This document shows, one piece after another, positions 7,325-15,857 of a stretch of 49,591 bases of DNA. Each line of letters starts with the position of its first letter. Positions within the stretch are counted from its first letter, which is position 1. Origin of the DNA: Novosphingobium sp. Chol11 (GTDB lineage: Bacteria; Pseudomonadota; Alphaproteobacteria; Sphingomonadales; Sphingomonadaceae). The notes below the pieces were generated by a model. That model was not told the origin of the DNA. It made no database searches and saw only the letters and a list, made by a program, of their open reading frames with translations. The DNA lies in contig NZ_OBMU01000001.1 in assembly GCF_900218065.1 (NCBI RefSeq), positions 222,720 through 272,310 of the forward strand. Direction: 5' to 3'. The position numbers and the translations under genes were made by a program.

Positions 7325-7401
7325 TGGTCGGGACGAGAGGATTCGAACCTCCGACCCCCACACCCCCAGTGTGATGCGCTACCAGGCTGCGCTACGTCCC
7401 G
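7325..7401 (-). tRNA. tRNA-Pro, anticodon GGG
   Basis: On the minus strand a full cloverleaf is visible. The acceptor arms are CGGGACG and CGTCCCG, the D arm is GCGC-AGCCTGGTA-GCGC, the anticodon stem is TCACA/TGTGG with loop CTGGGGG (anticodon GGG, reading CCC and CCU), and the T arm is GGAGG-TTCGAAT-CCTCT. Discriminator A and an encoded CCA end at 7325. Its 3' end faces the holin-endolysin cassette. Confidence 0.95.
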
Positions 7402-7414
7402 ACCGGAGCGGCGG

Positions 7415-7443
7415 CACATAGAAGCAGTTTTCAGAACATGCAA
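7415..7443 (-). promoter_or_regulatory. Candidate promoter of tRNA-Pro
   Basis: On the minus strand TTGCAT (7443-7438) is separated by 17 bp from TATGTG (7420-7415), which ends 13 bp before the mature tRNA 5' end. Spacing and position fit a short tRNA leader. Confidence 0.5.
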
Positions 7444-7587
7444 GCCTTTCAGCAAAGCCTTTTCGCCGCTTTCTTCCTTCCCTAATGATATTGCCTCCCT
7501 GTCCCGATCTGTGTTAGCCGCGCGCCCTTGATCCGCAGGCATTTGCCTGTCTGCGGCCGGACAAGAGAATAAGGCGATAGTCCCATC

Positions 7588-7923
7588 ATGTTCATTACCC
7601 CAGCCTTTGCCCAGACCGCGGGCGAGCAGTCTTCCGGCGCATCCATGCTGGTGCAGATGGCGCCGCTCGTTCTCATCTTCGTCGTCTTCTACTTCCTCCT
7701 GATCCGCCCCCAGCAGAAGCGGATGAAGGAGCATAAGGCGAAGATCGACGCGGTGAAGAAGGGGGATCAGGTCGTCACCGGGGGCGGCCTGGTGGGCAAG
7801 GTGGCCCGCGTCGATGAATTTTATGTCGATGTCGAGCTCGCGCCGGGCATGAAGGTGAAGGCTGTCAAGTCGATGCTCACCGATGTCGTCGACCCGGCCA
7901 CCGCCAAGCCAGCGAACGACTGA
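7588..7923 (+). CDS. yajC: Preprotein translocase accessory subunit YajC
   Basis: A 111-residue inner-membrane protein of the SecDF-YajC complex, which assists SecYEG-driven export. It has the family layout: a short N-terminus, one transmembrane helix (about 28-46, APLVLIFVVFYFLLIRPQQ) ending in the signature RPQQKRMKEHK, then a cytoplasmic domain with GDQVVTGGGLVGKV. It starts a tight cluster yajC-secD-secF, with secD 7 bp downstream. Complete and unremarkable. Confidence 0.96.
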   Translation: MFITPAFAQTAGEQSSGASMLVQMAPLVLIFVVFYFLLIRPQQKRMKEHKAKIDAVKKGDQVVTGGGLVGKVARVDEFYVDVELAPGMKVKAVKSMLTDVVDPATAKPAND

Positions 7924-7930
7924 CCGCCCG

Positions 7931-9529
7931 ATGCTGAACTTTTCGCGCTGGGCTGTCGCGGCAATCCTGCTGCCCCTGGTTATCGGTATCGTCTGCGCAA
8001 TCCCCAGCTTCCTGCCCGATGCGGCGGTGCAGCGGCTGCCCGGCTTCATGCAGACCCGGGTGAACCTTGGTCTTGACCTCTCCGGCGGCAGCCATCTTCT
8101 GCTCGAAGCATCGACACAGGACGTCGCGAAGCAGCGCCTCGCCAATATGGAAGAGCAGGTCCGTACCGAGCTTCGCCGTGGTACGCCGCGCATCGCGATC
8201 GGTGATATTTCCAGCCGTGACGGCAAGCTCAGCTTCATGGTGCGCGATCCGTCGCAGGTTGATGCCGCGGTCGAGCGCATCCGACCGCTGACGCAGGGCG
8301 CGGGACTGACCGGCCAGCGCGACTTCAATGTCGAGGTCGTGAACAGCTCGACCATTGTCATCACGCCAACCGACGCCGGGATCGACAATGCGGTCAAGAG
8401 CGCCATGGAAGTGGCGACCGAAGTCATCCGCAAGCGCATCGACGAAATGGGCACGCGCGAGCCGACCATTCAGCAGCAGGGTGGCAATCGCATTGTCGTG
8501 CAGGTGCCTGGGCTTCAGAACCCCAAGGCGTTGAAGGACCTGCTCGGCCAGACCGCCAAGCTGGAATTCAAGCTGGTGGATACCAGCGCCAACCCGTCGG
8601 ATGTCGCGCAGGGCCGCGCACCTGTCGGCAGCGAAGTGCTGCCTTATCCCAATAATCCCTCAGGGATTCCGGCCATCGCGGTCAAGCGACAGGTCATGGT
8701 ATCCGGCGAGGACCTGACCGACGCCACGCAAGGATATGACCAGAGCAACCAGGCAATCGTCAATATCCGCTTCAACGGGTCAGGTGGGCGCAAGTTCGGT
8801 CAGGTGACGTCGCAAAACGTCAACCGTCCTTTCGCGATCATCCTTGACGGCACTGTATTGTCTGCGCCGAATATCAACGAGCCCATCCTCGGCGGCTCTG
8901 CCCAGATCAGCGGCAGTTTCACCGTCGAAAGTGCGAACCAGTTGGCCATCGCCCTGCGATCGGGCAAGCTGCCTGTTGCTCTGACCGTGGTGGAAGAGCG
9001 CACGGTAGGTCCGCAATTGGGTGCCGATTCGATCCGGGCGGGTTTGCTGGCATCGGTTATCGCCGTGGCCGCGGTCGCTGGGTTCATGTTCGTCAGCTAC
9101 GGTCGTTTCGGCATGTATGCGAACCTCGCCGTCGCCATCAATGTGCTCGTGATCCTTGGCGTCATGGGCATGCTGGGAGCGACATTGACCCTGCCGGGGA
9201 TCGCGGGCTTCGTGCTCACCATCGGTACGGCCGTGGACGCCAACGTCCTTATCTACGAACGCATCCGGGAAGAGAGGCGTCGTGGGCGCGGCGTCGTTCA
9301 GGCGATCGAGTTCGGCTATAAGGAAGCCAGCCGCACCATCTTCGAAGCGAACGTCACCCATGCGATCGCAGGAGGCATCATGCTCGCGCTTGGGTCAGGG
9401 CCGGTCAAAGGCTTCGCGATCGTTCTGCTGATCGGCATCGCGACCAGCGTGTTCACCGCCGTGACCTTCACCCGCCTGCTCGCGTCCCGCTGGCTTCGCG
9501 CCAAGCGTCCGACCGAGATCCATATCTAA
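7931..9529 (+). CDS. secD: Protein translocase subunit SecD
   Basis: SecD uses the proton motive force to pull exported proteins through SecYEG. I chose ATG 7931 (MLNFSRWAVAAILLPLVIG), giving 532 residues; a longer frame begins inside yajC and lacks support. A first transmembrane helix precedes the conserved motif LGLDLSGGSHLLLE (about residues 46-59). The large periplasmic region (about 60-350) is followed by the C-terminal RND-type helices with GTAVDANVLIYERIREE, the helix 4 motif whose Asp is needed for proton coupling. secF follows after 18 bp. Confidence 0.97.
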   Translation: MLNFSRWAVAAILLPLVIGIVCAIPSFLPDAAVQRLPGFMQTRVNLGLDLSGGSHLLLEASTQDVAKQRLANMEEQVRTELRRGTPRIAIGDISSRDGKLSFMVRDPSQVDAAVERIRPLTQGAGLTGQRDFNVEVVNSSTIVITPTDAGIDNAVKSAMEVATEVIRKRIDEMGTREPTIQQQGGNRIVVQVPGLQNPKALKDLLGQTAKLEFKLVDTSANPSDVAQGRAPVGSEVLPYPNNPSGIPAIAVKRQVMVSGEDLTDATQGYDQSNQAIVNIRFNGSGGRKFGQVTSQNVNRPFAIILDGTVLSAPNINEPILGGSAQISGSFTVESANQLAIALRSGKLPVALTVVEERTVGPQLGADSIRAGLLASVIAVAAVAGFMFVSYGRFGMYANLAVAINVLVILGVMGMLGATLTLPGIAGFVLTIGTAVDANVLIYERIREERRRGRGVVQAIEFGYKEASRTIFEANVTHAIAGGIMLALGSGPVKGFAIVLLIGIATSVFTAVTFTRLLASRWLRAKRPTEIHI

Positions 9530-9547
9530 GGGGCCGGGAGAGAACCC

Positions 9548-10534
9548 ATGAAACTTCTAAAGCTCGTCCCCGACAACACGAATATCGGCTTTGTGAAGCT
9601 GCGCCATTGGGCTTTCGCCCTGACGGCTTTGCTTACCCTTCTCGCGGTAGGCGCGACGATCCATCGCGGCCTCAACCTTGGCGTCGATTTCGTCGGCGGC
9701 CTGATGATCGAGGCCAAGTTCCAGCAGCCTGCCGAACTGGACCGGGTTCGCACGACGATCGACAGGCTTGGTGTGGGAGACGGATCGCTCCAGCAATTCG
9801 GTGATCCCAAGACGGTGCAGATCCGCCTTCCCCTTCCAGAAGAAGGTGGCGCGGGTGCGGCCAACGCGATTGTCGAGAAGGCGCGCAAGGCGCTCAGTGC
9901 GGAGTTCCCCGGCGTCGCCTTCTCCCGTTACGACACCGTGTCGGGCAAGGTTTCGGGCGAGCTGATCCAGAATGGCGTGCTGGCCGTCATGCTCGCGGTG
10001 ATCGGGATCGCGATCTTCTCCTGGTTCCGCTATGAATGGCAGTTCGGCGTCTCCACCTTTGTCGCGATCATGCACGACGTGCTGATGACGCTCGGCTTCT
10101 TCGCGATCACCCAACTGGAATTCGACCTCAACATCGTTGCGGCGGTCCTCACGATCGTCGGCTATTCGATCAACGACAAGATGGTGATCGACGACCGCAT
10201 CCGCGAAAATATGCGGAAATATCGCAAGATGGACATGAAGGCGTTGATCGATCTGTCGGTCAATGAAACGCTGCCTCGCACGGTGATGACATCGGTCACG
10301 ATCATGTTGGCATTGGGCGCCCTGCTGCTCTTCGGTGGTCATGTGCTGCGTGGTTTCACCGCTGCCATGATGCTGGGCATCGTGGTCGGCACTTACTCTT
10401 CGGTCTATGTGTCCTCCTCGCTCCTGATCACGCTGGGCCTGTCGCCGCAGGTGGGAGAGAAGAAGGCGAGCAAGACGAATATCGCAGCGCAAGCCGAACG
10501 CATGGGTCCGCGCGACGACGGGGCGCGGCCCTGA
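9548..10534 (+). CDS. secF: Protein translocase subunit SecF
   Basis: Partner of SecD, 328 residues. A first helix (about 21-40) leads to LGVDFVGGLMIEAKF, the SecF form of the D-F-x-G-G motif. The C-terminal RND-type membrane domain contains GYSINDKMVIDDRIRENMRKY, the conserved helix 4 motif, and ends with a basic cytoplasmic tail. Its stop codon (TGA 10532) overlaps the presumed CTG start of the next gene, suggesting coupled translation. Confidence 0.97.
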   Translation: MKLLKLVPDNTNIGFVKLRHWAFALTALLTLLAVGATIHRGLNLGVDFVGGLMIEAKFQQPAELDRVRTTIDRLGVGDGSLQQFGDPKTVQIRLPLPEEGGAGAANAIVEKARKALSAEFPGVAFSRYDTVSGKVSGELIQNGVLAVMLAVIGIAIFSWFRYEWQFGVSTFVAIMHDVLMTLGFFAITQLEFDLNIVAAVLTIVGYSINDKMVIDDRIRENMRKYRKMDMKALIDLSVNETLPRTVMTSVTIMLALGALLLFGGHVLRGFTAAMMLGIVVGTYSSVYVSSSLLITLGLSPQVGEKKASKTNIAAQAERMGPRDDGARP

Positions 10535-10929
10535 CCGACAAGCGCACCGGCATCGAACTGCGCCGCGATGACTCGGGGCAGGGGCCGATCGTTACCGGTT
10601 TTTCCGGCAAGGGCTTTCGCGTCAAGGACGATGTCTTTCCGGACGGGCTGCTGCTCACCCCGGCTCGGGCCTTGCGATGGAGCGATGCTCCTGCGCCTGA
10701 ACAACTGACGCTTGCTGTCTTGGGCGATCTGCTGACGATCGATCCGCTGCCTGAATTTCTGTTGCTCGGGACTGGATCGGGCTTGCGCCAGCCACCGCGC
10801 GCCTTCGTGCGCGAACTGGAAAATATGGGCATTGGCGTCGAAGCGATGGACAGCCGCGCGGCGGCTCGCGCGTGGGGCGTGTTGCGCGCCGAGGAGCGCT
10901 GGATAGTGGCGGCTCTCCTGCCACTTTGA
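10531..10929 (+). CDS. Mth938-like (DUF498) domain protein, CTG start inferred
   Basis: About 132 residues resembling the Mth938/DUF498 family (related to mitochondrial complex I factor NDUFAF3), whose bacterial members are often next to secF. Family features are IVTGFSGKGFRVKDDVFPDGLLLTP, the LLLGTGSGLRQPP loop and GIGVEAMDSRAAARAWGVL. The conserved N-terminal strands lie upstream of the first ATG (10672). The only sensible start is CTG 10531, overlapping the secF stop as CTGA; no ATG, GTG or TTG occurs in this frame from 10441 to 10531. Its biochemical role is unknown. Confidence 0.75.
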   Translation: MTDKRTGIELRRDDSGQGPIVTGFSGKGFRVKDDVFPDGLLLTPARALRWSDAPAPEQLTLAVLGDLLTIDPLPEFLLLGTGSGLRQPPRAFVRELENMGIGVEAMDSRAAARAWGVLRAEERWIVAALLPL

Positions 10930-11031
10930 CGGGCGGCACTCGTCCGCACCTCTATGTCATTGGATTTCTGGCCCCGTCTTGCGCTTTGCGTGGCATCCGC
11001 ATAGTCTGACGTCAAGTTCCGTCACCTGTCG

Positions 11032-12180
11032 GTGGCGGCGAAGAAGAAAAGTGATCCGGCCATGGTGCAGCAAAGCCGCCCATCGCCGCAGAGTTCCGGT
11101 CCCGCCGGGGGCGCTTCGGGCAAGAACGCTCGTTCCGGCCAGGGTAATGGGAGCAAGGCTGCGGCCATACCTCCCCCGTCAAAGCAGCGGGGCTCATTGC
11201 CTCATCCATCGCGAGGGCGGCGTTCCTATGCGGCGATCGATCTCGGCACGAACAATTGCCGCCTGCTGATCGCCAAGCCCTCTGCAGATGGCTTCATCGT
11301 TGTCGATGCCTTTTCACGGATCGTCAGGCTGGGTGAGGGGCTGGCCGCTACGGGCCGGATCAGCGATGCTGCCATCGAACGCGCAATCGCGGCACTCTCG
11401 GTTTGTGCTGACAAGTTGCGGCGCAGGCATGTGACGCTGGCGCGATCCGTCGCGACCGAAGCATGTCGCCGCGCAGCCAACGGCGCGGAGTTCATCCAGC
11501 GCGTCTATCGGGAGACGGGGATCGCTCTCGACATCATCAGCGCGCAGGAAGAGGCGCGGCTGGCAGTCATGGGCTGTCACGCACTGCTTGAGCCCGGCGA
11601 TGGCCCTGCCTTGATCTTCGATATAGGCGGCGGGTCGACCGAACTCGTTCTGGTCGACGCAAACAGGGAAGGTGCGCCGCACATCGTCGATTGGGTCAGC
11701 GCGCCTTGGGGCGTCGTTTCCCTTACCGAAAGCGAACTGTTCGATCATGCAGATCAGAGCGAGCGCTTGGCGGCATATGCGCGAATGCGGTCGCGGGTGG
11801 CGGAAGCCTTTGCGCCTCTCGCCCGCCGCTTGCCGCAAGCCGATTGTTCGATGCGCCTGCTCGGCACGTCGGGCACGGTGACGACTCTGGCGAGCGTCCA
11901 TCTTAATCTGCCGCGCTATGACCGGCAGGCGATCGACGGGCTGATCGTGCCTTCGACGTCAATGCGATCGATCTCCAGCAGATTGTCCACCATGTCGCTC
12001 GCCGAACGGCAGAAGCTGCCTTGCATCGGATCGGAACGCGCCGACCTTGTGGTGGCCGGATGCGCGATCCTTGAATCGATCCTTGATATATGGCCCGCCG
12101 AGAGGTTGGGCGTCGCTGATCGCGGTATTCGCGAAGGTATATTGCGCGGCCTGATGGATCGCGATGGAGCAATGATGTGA
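11032..12180 (+). CDS. ppx: Ppx/GppA family exopolyphosphatase / pppGpp phosphatase
   Basis: A cytoplasmic phosphatase of the ASKHA fold that trims polyphosphate ends or hydrolyses pppGpp; sequence alone does not separate these. Start is GTG 11032 or ATG 11062. A Ser/Gly/Pro-rich N-terminal stretch of about 60 residues precedes the first phosphate loop, YAAIDLGTNNCRLLIA, and the second, IFDIGGGSTELVLVD, follows at about residue 185. LLGTSGTVTTLASVHL and RGIREGILRGLM complete the family set. At about 382 residues it is the short form without the C-terminal HD extension. Its stop overlaps the rlmE start by 4 bp. Confidence 0.9.
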   Translation: MAAKKKSDPAMVQQSRPSPQSSGPAGGASGKNARSGQGNGSKAAAIPPPSKQRGSLPHPSRGRRSYAAIDLGTNNCRLLIAKPSADGFIVVDAFSRIVRLGEGLAATGRISDAAIERAIAALSVCADKLRRRHVTLARSVATEACRRAANGAEFIQRVYRETGIALDIISAQEEARLAVMGCHALLEPGDGPALIFDIGGGSTELVLVDANREGAPHIVDWVSAPWGVVSLTESELFDHADQSERLAAYARMRSRVAEAFAPLARRLPQADCSMRLLGTSGTVTTLASVHLNLPRYDRQAIDGLIVPSTSMRSISSRLSTMSLAERQKLPCIGSERADLVVAGCAILESILDIWPAERLGVADRGIREGILRGLMDRDGAMM

Positions 12181-12851
12181 GAGGCGGGGGAGCCGGCAAG
12201 GTTCGGGTCAAATCGGCCAAGGGACGGACGGCGCAATCGACGCGCTGGCTCGAGCGGCAGTTGAACGATCCCTATGTTCGCAAGGCGAAGGCGGAAGGCT
12301 GGAGAAGCCGGGCTGCCTTCAAGCTGATTGAACTTGATGAAAAGTTCCACTTCGTGAAGGGCTCTCGCGCGGTAGTCGATCTGGGGGTAGCGCCGGGGGG
12401 GTGGGCACAGGTGGTGCGCAAGCTGTCGCCCAAGGCCAAGGTTGTGGGGATCGACCTGTTGCCGACGGACCCGATCCCCGGCGTGACCTTGTTCGAAATG
12501 GACTTCATGGATGACAAGGCGCCTGTTGTTCTCGCCGAAGCGCTAGGCGATGCACCCGATCTTGTGATTTCAGACATGGCCGCGAATACCGTGGGTCATG
12601 CGCAGACAGATCATTTGCGCACCATGGCCCTGGTCGAAGCAGCGGCATGGTTTGCCGTGGAAAATCTCCGCAAAGGCGGCACCTTCGTCGCGAAGGTGTT
12701 CGCGGGCGGCACGGATGCCGATCTGCTGGCGGTGTTGAAGCAGCATTTTACGACGATCAAGCATGCCAAGCCGCCCGCCAGCCGCAAGGGCAGCGTGGAA
12801 TGGTATGTCGTCGCACAAGGGTTCAAGGGGCGGGCCGGCGAGCAGGGTTGA
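12177..12851 (+). CDS. rlmE: 23S rRNA 2'-O-ribose methyltransferase RlmE (FtsJ/RrmJ)
   Basis: This enzyme methylates the 2'-OH of U2552 in the A loop of 23S rRNA using S-adenosylmethionine. It starts at GTG 12177 within a GTGA overlap with the ppx stop and is 224 residues. The SAM site is VVDLGVAPGGWAQV (about 66-79). The K-D-K-E catalytic tetrad is visible: Lys in EGWRSRAAFKL, Asp in LVISDMAAN, Lys in TFVAKVF and Glu in SVEWYVVA. A basic N-terminus suits rRNA binding. The ppx-rlmE pairing is common in alphaproteobacteria (recall). Confidence 0.95.
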   Translation: MRGGGAGKVRVKSAKGRTAQSTRWLERQLNDPYVRKAKAEGWRSRAAFKLIELDEKFHFVKGSRAVVDLGVAPGGWAQVVRKLSPKAKVVGIDLLPTDPIPGVTLFEMDFMDDKAPVVLAEALGDAPDLVISDMAANTVGHAQTDHLRTMALVEAAAWFAVENLRKGGTFVAKVFAGGTDADLLAVLKQHFTTIKHAKPPASRKGSVEWYVVAQGFKGRAGEQG

Positions 12852-12855
12852 CGCT

Positions 12856-12966
12856 GCTCTAGAGTGCGCTGCGTTCAATCGGAGGCAGGCCGCGCGCGTT
12901 AGTTTTTGTTATCGCATCGTTTTAAGCTCAAAACCGGTTCCCACTTTTGCGCACGATGCTCTAGAG
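12856..12966. repeat. 111-bp palindromic intergenic element with GCTCTAGAG ends
   Basis: Both ends carry GCTCTAGAG, itself containing the palindrome CTCTAGAG. The inside carries TCGTTTTAAGCTCAAAACCGG, then CCCACTTTTGCGCACGATG. This pattern resembles short dispersed palindromes known from rhizobia and sphingomonads (recall). It fills the rlmE-comM gap and ends 27 bp before the comM start, so the comM promoter probably lies within or at the edge of the element. Confidence 0.65.
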
Positions 12967-12993
12967 CGGCGTTTTCAGGATAGCGGGGGCACA

Positions 12994-14502
12994 TTGGTTT
13001 CGACGGTATCGACGGTCGCCTATCTCGGGCTGGATGCGCGCAGCGTGGAAGTGCAATGCCAGCTTGTTCCGGGCCTCCCGAACTTCATCCTGGTTGGTTT
13101 GCCGGACAAGGCCGTGGCGGAAAGCCGCGAGCGGGTGCGCAACGCCATTGCGGCGATCGGCCTCTCCCTGCCGCCCAAACGGATCACCGTGAACCTATCG
13201 CCCGCCGACCTTCCCAAGGAAGGTTCGCATTTCGATCTGCCGATCGCACTGGCCTTGCTGGGCGCCATGGGGGTGATCGATGCCGAGACGCTGGCTGGCT
13301 ATGTCGTCGTGGGTGAGCTGGGGCTGGACGGCCGCATCGCTTCGACGCCCGGCGTGCTGCTTGCAGCACTTCATGCAGGCGAAAAGGAACTCGGCCTTAT
13401 TTGTCCCGTCGCTCAAGGACCGGAAGCCGCTTGGGCAGGGCAGGTGGAAGTTGTCGCAGCGCCTGATCTGCTGAGCTTGCTCAACCATCTGAAAGGAAGC
13501 GCCGCGCTGTCCCCTCCGCAGCCCGGAACAGTGGAAGTCCCTCCGCGTGCCGCTGACCTGCGTCAGGTCAAGGGGCAGGAAACGGCCAAGCGTGCATTGG
13601 AGATTGCGGCAGCTGGCGGACATAATCTCCTGATGGTCGGACCGCCAGGTGCGGGCAAGTCGCTGATGGCGAGCTGTCTGCCCGGCATTCTTCCCGAACT
13701 GACTCCGGGCGAGGCGTTGGAAACATCCATGGTGGCTAGCGTCGCCGGATCCCTTGAAGGCGGCCGCATCAGCCGGGCGCGGCCTTTCCGCAGTCCACAT
13801 CACAGCGCTTCGATGGCGGCGCTGGTTGGCGGCGGGCACAAGGCCCGGCCCGGTGAGGTCAGCATGGCCCATCTGGGCGTCCTTTTTCTCGATGAACTGC
13901 CGGAGTTCCAGCGCACCGTTCTCGATTCCTTGCGTCAGCCGCTCGAGACGGGAGAGGTCACGGTGGCGCGTGCGAATGCGCATGTGACATTCCCTGCACG
14001 GGTACAGCTCGTTGCGGCGATGAACCCCTGCCGCTGCGGCCATCTGGGCGATCCCGCCCTTGCCTGCTCCCGCGCACCACGTTGCGCTGCTGACTATCAG
14101 GCCAAGGTCTCCGGCCCGCTGCTCGACCGCATCGATTTGCATGTGGAGGTGCAGGCGGTCACGGCGGCGGACCTTGTCTTGCCTCCCCCAGTAGAAGGGT
14201 CGGCAGAGATCGCCGCCCGGGTGTCGGCGGCGCGTGAGATACAGACCCAGCGTTACGCCGGAACGCGCGTCCGCACCAATGCGGAAGTGGGCGGAGAGAA
14301 GCTGGAGGATATTGCCGGACCGGATGCCGCCGGACGGGAATTGCTGGCACAAGCGGCAGCCGCGATGAAGCTTTCTGCGCGGGGCTATACCCGCGTGCTA
14401 CGCGTCGCGCGAACCATAGCGGATCTCGCGGGATCGGAGCAGGTTGGCCGAGTCCATGTGGCCGAAGCGCTCAGCTACCGTCGACGCGCTCCAATCAACT
14501 GA
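12994..14502 (+). CDS. comM: ComM-like AAA+ ATPase (YifB / Mg-chelatase-like)
   Basis: A hexameric helicase-type ATPase that promotes branch migration during uptake-linked recombination in naturally transformable bacteria. I chose TTG 12994 (VSTVSTVAYLGLDARSVEVQ) because the family begins here; the frame is open further upstream but without similarity. The result is 502 residues. An N-terminal Lon-protease-like fold (1-170) precedes Walker A GPPGAGKS (about 216-223), Walker B LGVLFLDELPEF, and a Cys-rich loop NPCRCGHLGDPALACSRAPRC. GYTRVLRVARTIADL lies near the end. It is probably a single gene behind a repeat. Confidence 0.93.
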   Translation: MVSTVSTVAYLGLDARSVEVQCQLVPGLPNFILVGLPDKAVAESRERVRNAIAAIGLSLPPKRITVNLSPADLPKEGSHFDLPIALALLGAMGVIDAETLAGYVVVGELGLDGRIASTPGVLLAALHAGEKELGLICPVAQGPEAAWAGQVEVVAAPDLLSLLNHLKGSAALSPPQPGTVEVPPRAADLRQVKGQETAKRALEIAAAGGHNLLMVGPPGAGKSLMASCLPGILPELTPGEALETSMVASVAGSLEGGRISRARPFRSPHHSASMAALVGGGHKARPGEVSMAHLGVLFLDELPEFQRTVLDSLRQPLETGEVTVARANAHVTFPARVQLVAAMNPCRCGHLGDPALACSRAPRCAADYQAKVSGPLLDRIDLHVEVQAVTAADLVLPPPVEGSAEIAARVSAAREIQTQRYAGTRVRTNAEVGGEKLEDIAGPDAAGRELLAQAAAAMKLSARGYTRVLRVARTIADLAGSEQVGRVHVAEALSYRRRAPIN

Positions 14503-14525
14503 TCCTTGCGCGTGCCAGGCAGAGG

Positions 14526-15779
14526 TTAGCCGCGGTTACGGACTCCGGCGGCCCGCGTGGCCGCAAGTTGCTGGACCTGCCGTACGTTCCGGGACGCCTG
14601 GAGGAATGGGCGTGGATTGACGGGCTGCCCGTTTATCCGGACCTCGAAGTGAAGATGGTCACCGGTCGAGCGGCCAGTCGATCCCATGCGTGCGATTTGC
14701 TGGCCTTGCGTCACCTTCCTGCCCACGCTGGTGCTGAAGCCCGACAGATGAGCGTAGCGGGTCATGATGCCGTTGCTGTGCGCAACCTCGACCACATTGC
14801 CATAGCCGCTGCGCTGCCCGACGAAGGTGACCTTGCCCGCTGCGGCGGCGAGTATCGGCTCTCCATGCCTGCCGGGAAAGTCTATGCCGGCATGGAAAGC
14901 CGCGTGGCCGTTGAAGGGATCGCGGCGGTAGCCATAGGAGCTTGACTGCATCGGCGCCATCGTTGGACGGCCGGACGGAATGGTCTTCAAGCTGGCTTCC
15001 AAAAGCTCCATCCGCGCCAGAGCGTCGGCAAGATGTTCCATTTCCTGCGGCATCGAAGCTTGTGCTTCAGGCCACGGTACGAAGGGGCCGCCCTGCGCCC
15101 GGGCGGCGGTGCGCACCAATGCTTCCGGATTGAGGCCGAGGCTTTGGATGGCGTGCGCCGTTTGGTCCGCCCGACGCCTGACTGCATGCGTCAGAAGCGC
15201 TGCGAAGCGGCGCTGCCGCGCATCGATGGCTTGCAGGGGTTTGGCATCCACAGCCGCACCGAGGCGCAGCTTTTCCGCACGTGCGCCCGCTACCTGTTTC
15301 GATGCCTCAGCCCGCGCGCCGTCAACCCCCGCCTCGTCTTCGCCAAAGTGAGCACGATAGAGGTCGTCCATGAAGTCCTGCCGTGCCTCCAACTCGCGTG
15401 TGCGTTGTTCCACCGACTTGCGATAGCGCGCGCTTTTGCTGGCAGCGGCAGCAACGGCCCTGCTTTGTGCAGTAATCGCGGCGCGTTCCCGCGCGATATC
15501 GGCGCGGGTCGTCGCCACCGACAGGATCAGAGCCATTGCACCCAGCAGCAGCGAAAGCAGGATGGCTGCAATTCCGAATTGGGCAGCACTGGTGACGCGT
15601 ATGGACCGCAGCTTCCCGCCCGTTCCGACGACAATTTCGCGCTCTGGGCAGAAATCCATGATCCTGTCCATCAAGCCCGACAGGCGCAACTTACTCCGCT
15701 GTAACAATGACGACCCCACACTCGATCCTTGGAGAATCGGGCCGCTAGCAAAAGGAGCACGGGCAAGCGAATCCGCCAC
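14526..15779 (-). CDS. M23 (LytM-type) metallopeptidase, membrane-anchored
   Basis: A 417-residue envelope protein. A cytoplasmic N-terminus (1-62) precedes one transmembrane helix (about 64-88), a coiled-coil-like region rich in Ala, Glu and Arg (about 90-265) and a C-terminal M23 domain (about 283-395). Zinc ligands are present: His296 and Asp300 in HAGID, and His375 and His377 in DHLHFE. It may therefore cleave peptide cross-links or act as a division-linked regulator; the coiled coil resembles EnvC/DipM-like proteins. It lies tail to tail with comM and downstream of the GGDEF-EAL gene on the same strand. Confidence 0.9.
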   Translation of the reverse strand: MADSLARAPFASGPILQGSSVGSSLLQRSKLRLSGLMDRIMDFCPEREIVVGTGGKLRSIRVTSAAQFGIAAILLSLLLGAMALILSVATTRADIARERAAITAQSRAVAAAASKSARYRKSVEQRTRELEARQDFMDDLYRAHFGEDEAGVDGARAEASKQVAGARAEKLRLGAAVDAKPLQAIDARQRRFAALLTHAVRRRADQTAHAIQSLGLNPEALVRTAARAQGGPFVPWPEAQASMPQEMEHLADALARMELLEASLKTIPSGRPTMAPMQSSSYGYRRDPFNGHAAFHAGIDFPGRHGEPILAAAAGKVTFVGQRSGYGNVVEVAHSNGIMTRYAHLSGFSTSVGRKVTQGQQIARMGSTGRSTGDHLHFEVRINGQPVNPRPFLQASRNVRQVQQLAATRAAGVRNRG

Positions 15780-15857
15780 GGCTGAGTCGTGACGAATCGA
15801 AATCTGCGCGGGGCGAAACGTGCCTGAGTTCCCCTGGTTCCTCCTCAGGAGAAATAA

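Noticed and set aside
7315..8469. 384-codon minus-strand frame over tRNA-Pro, yajC and secD
   Set aside because: It runs through a tRNA gene and two certain plus-strand genes.
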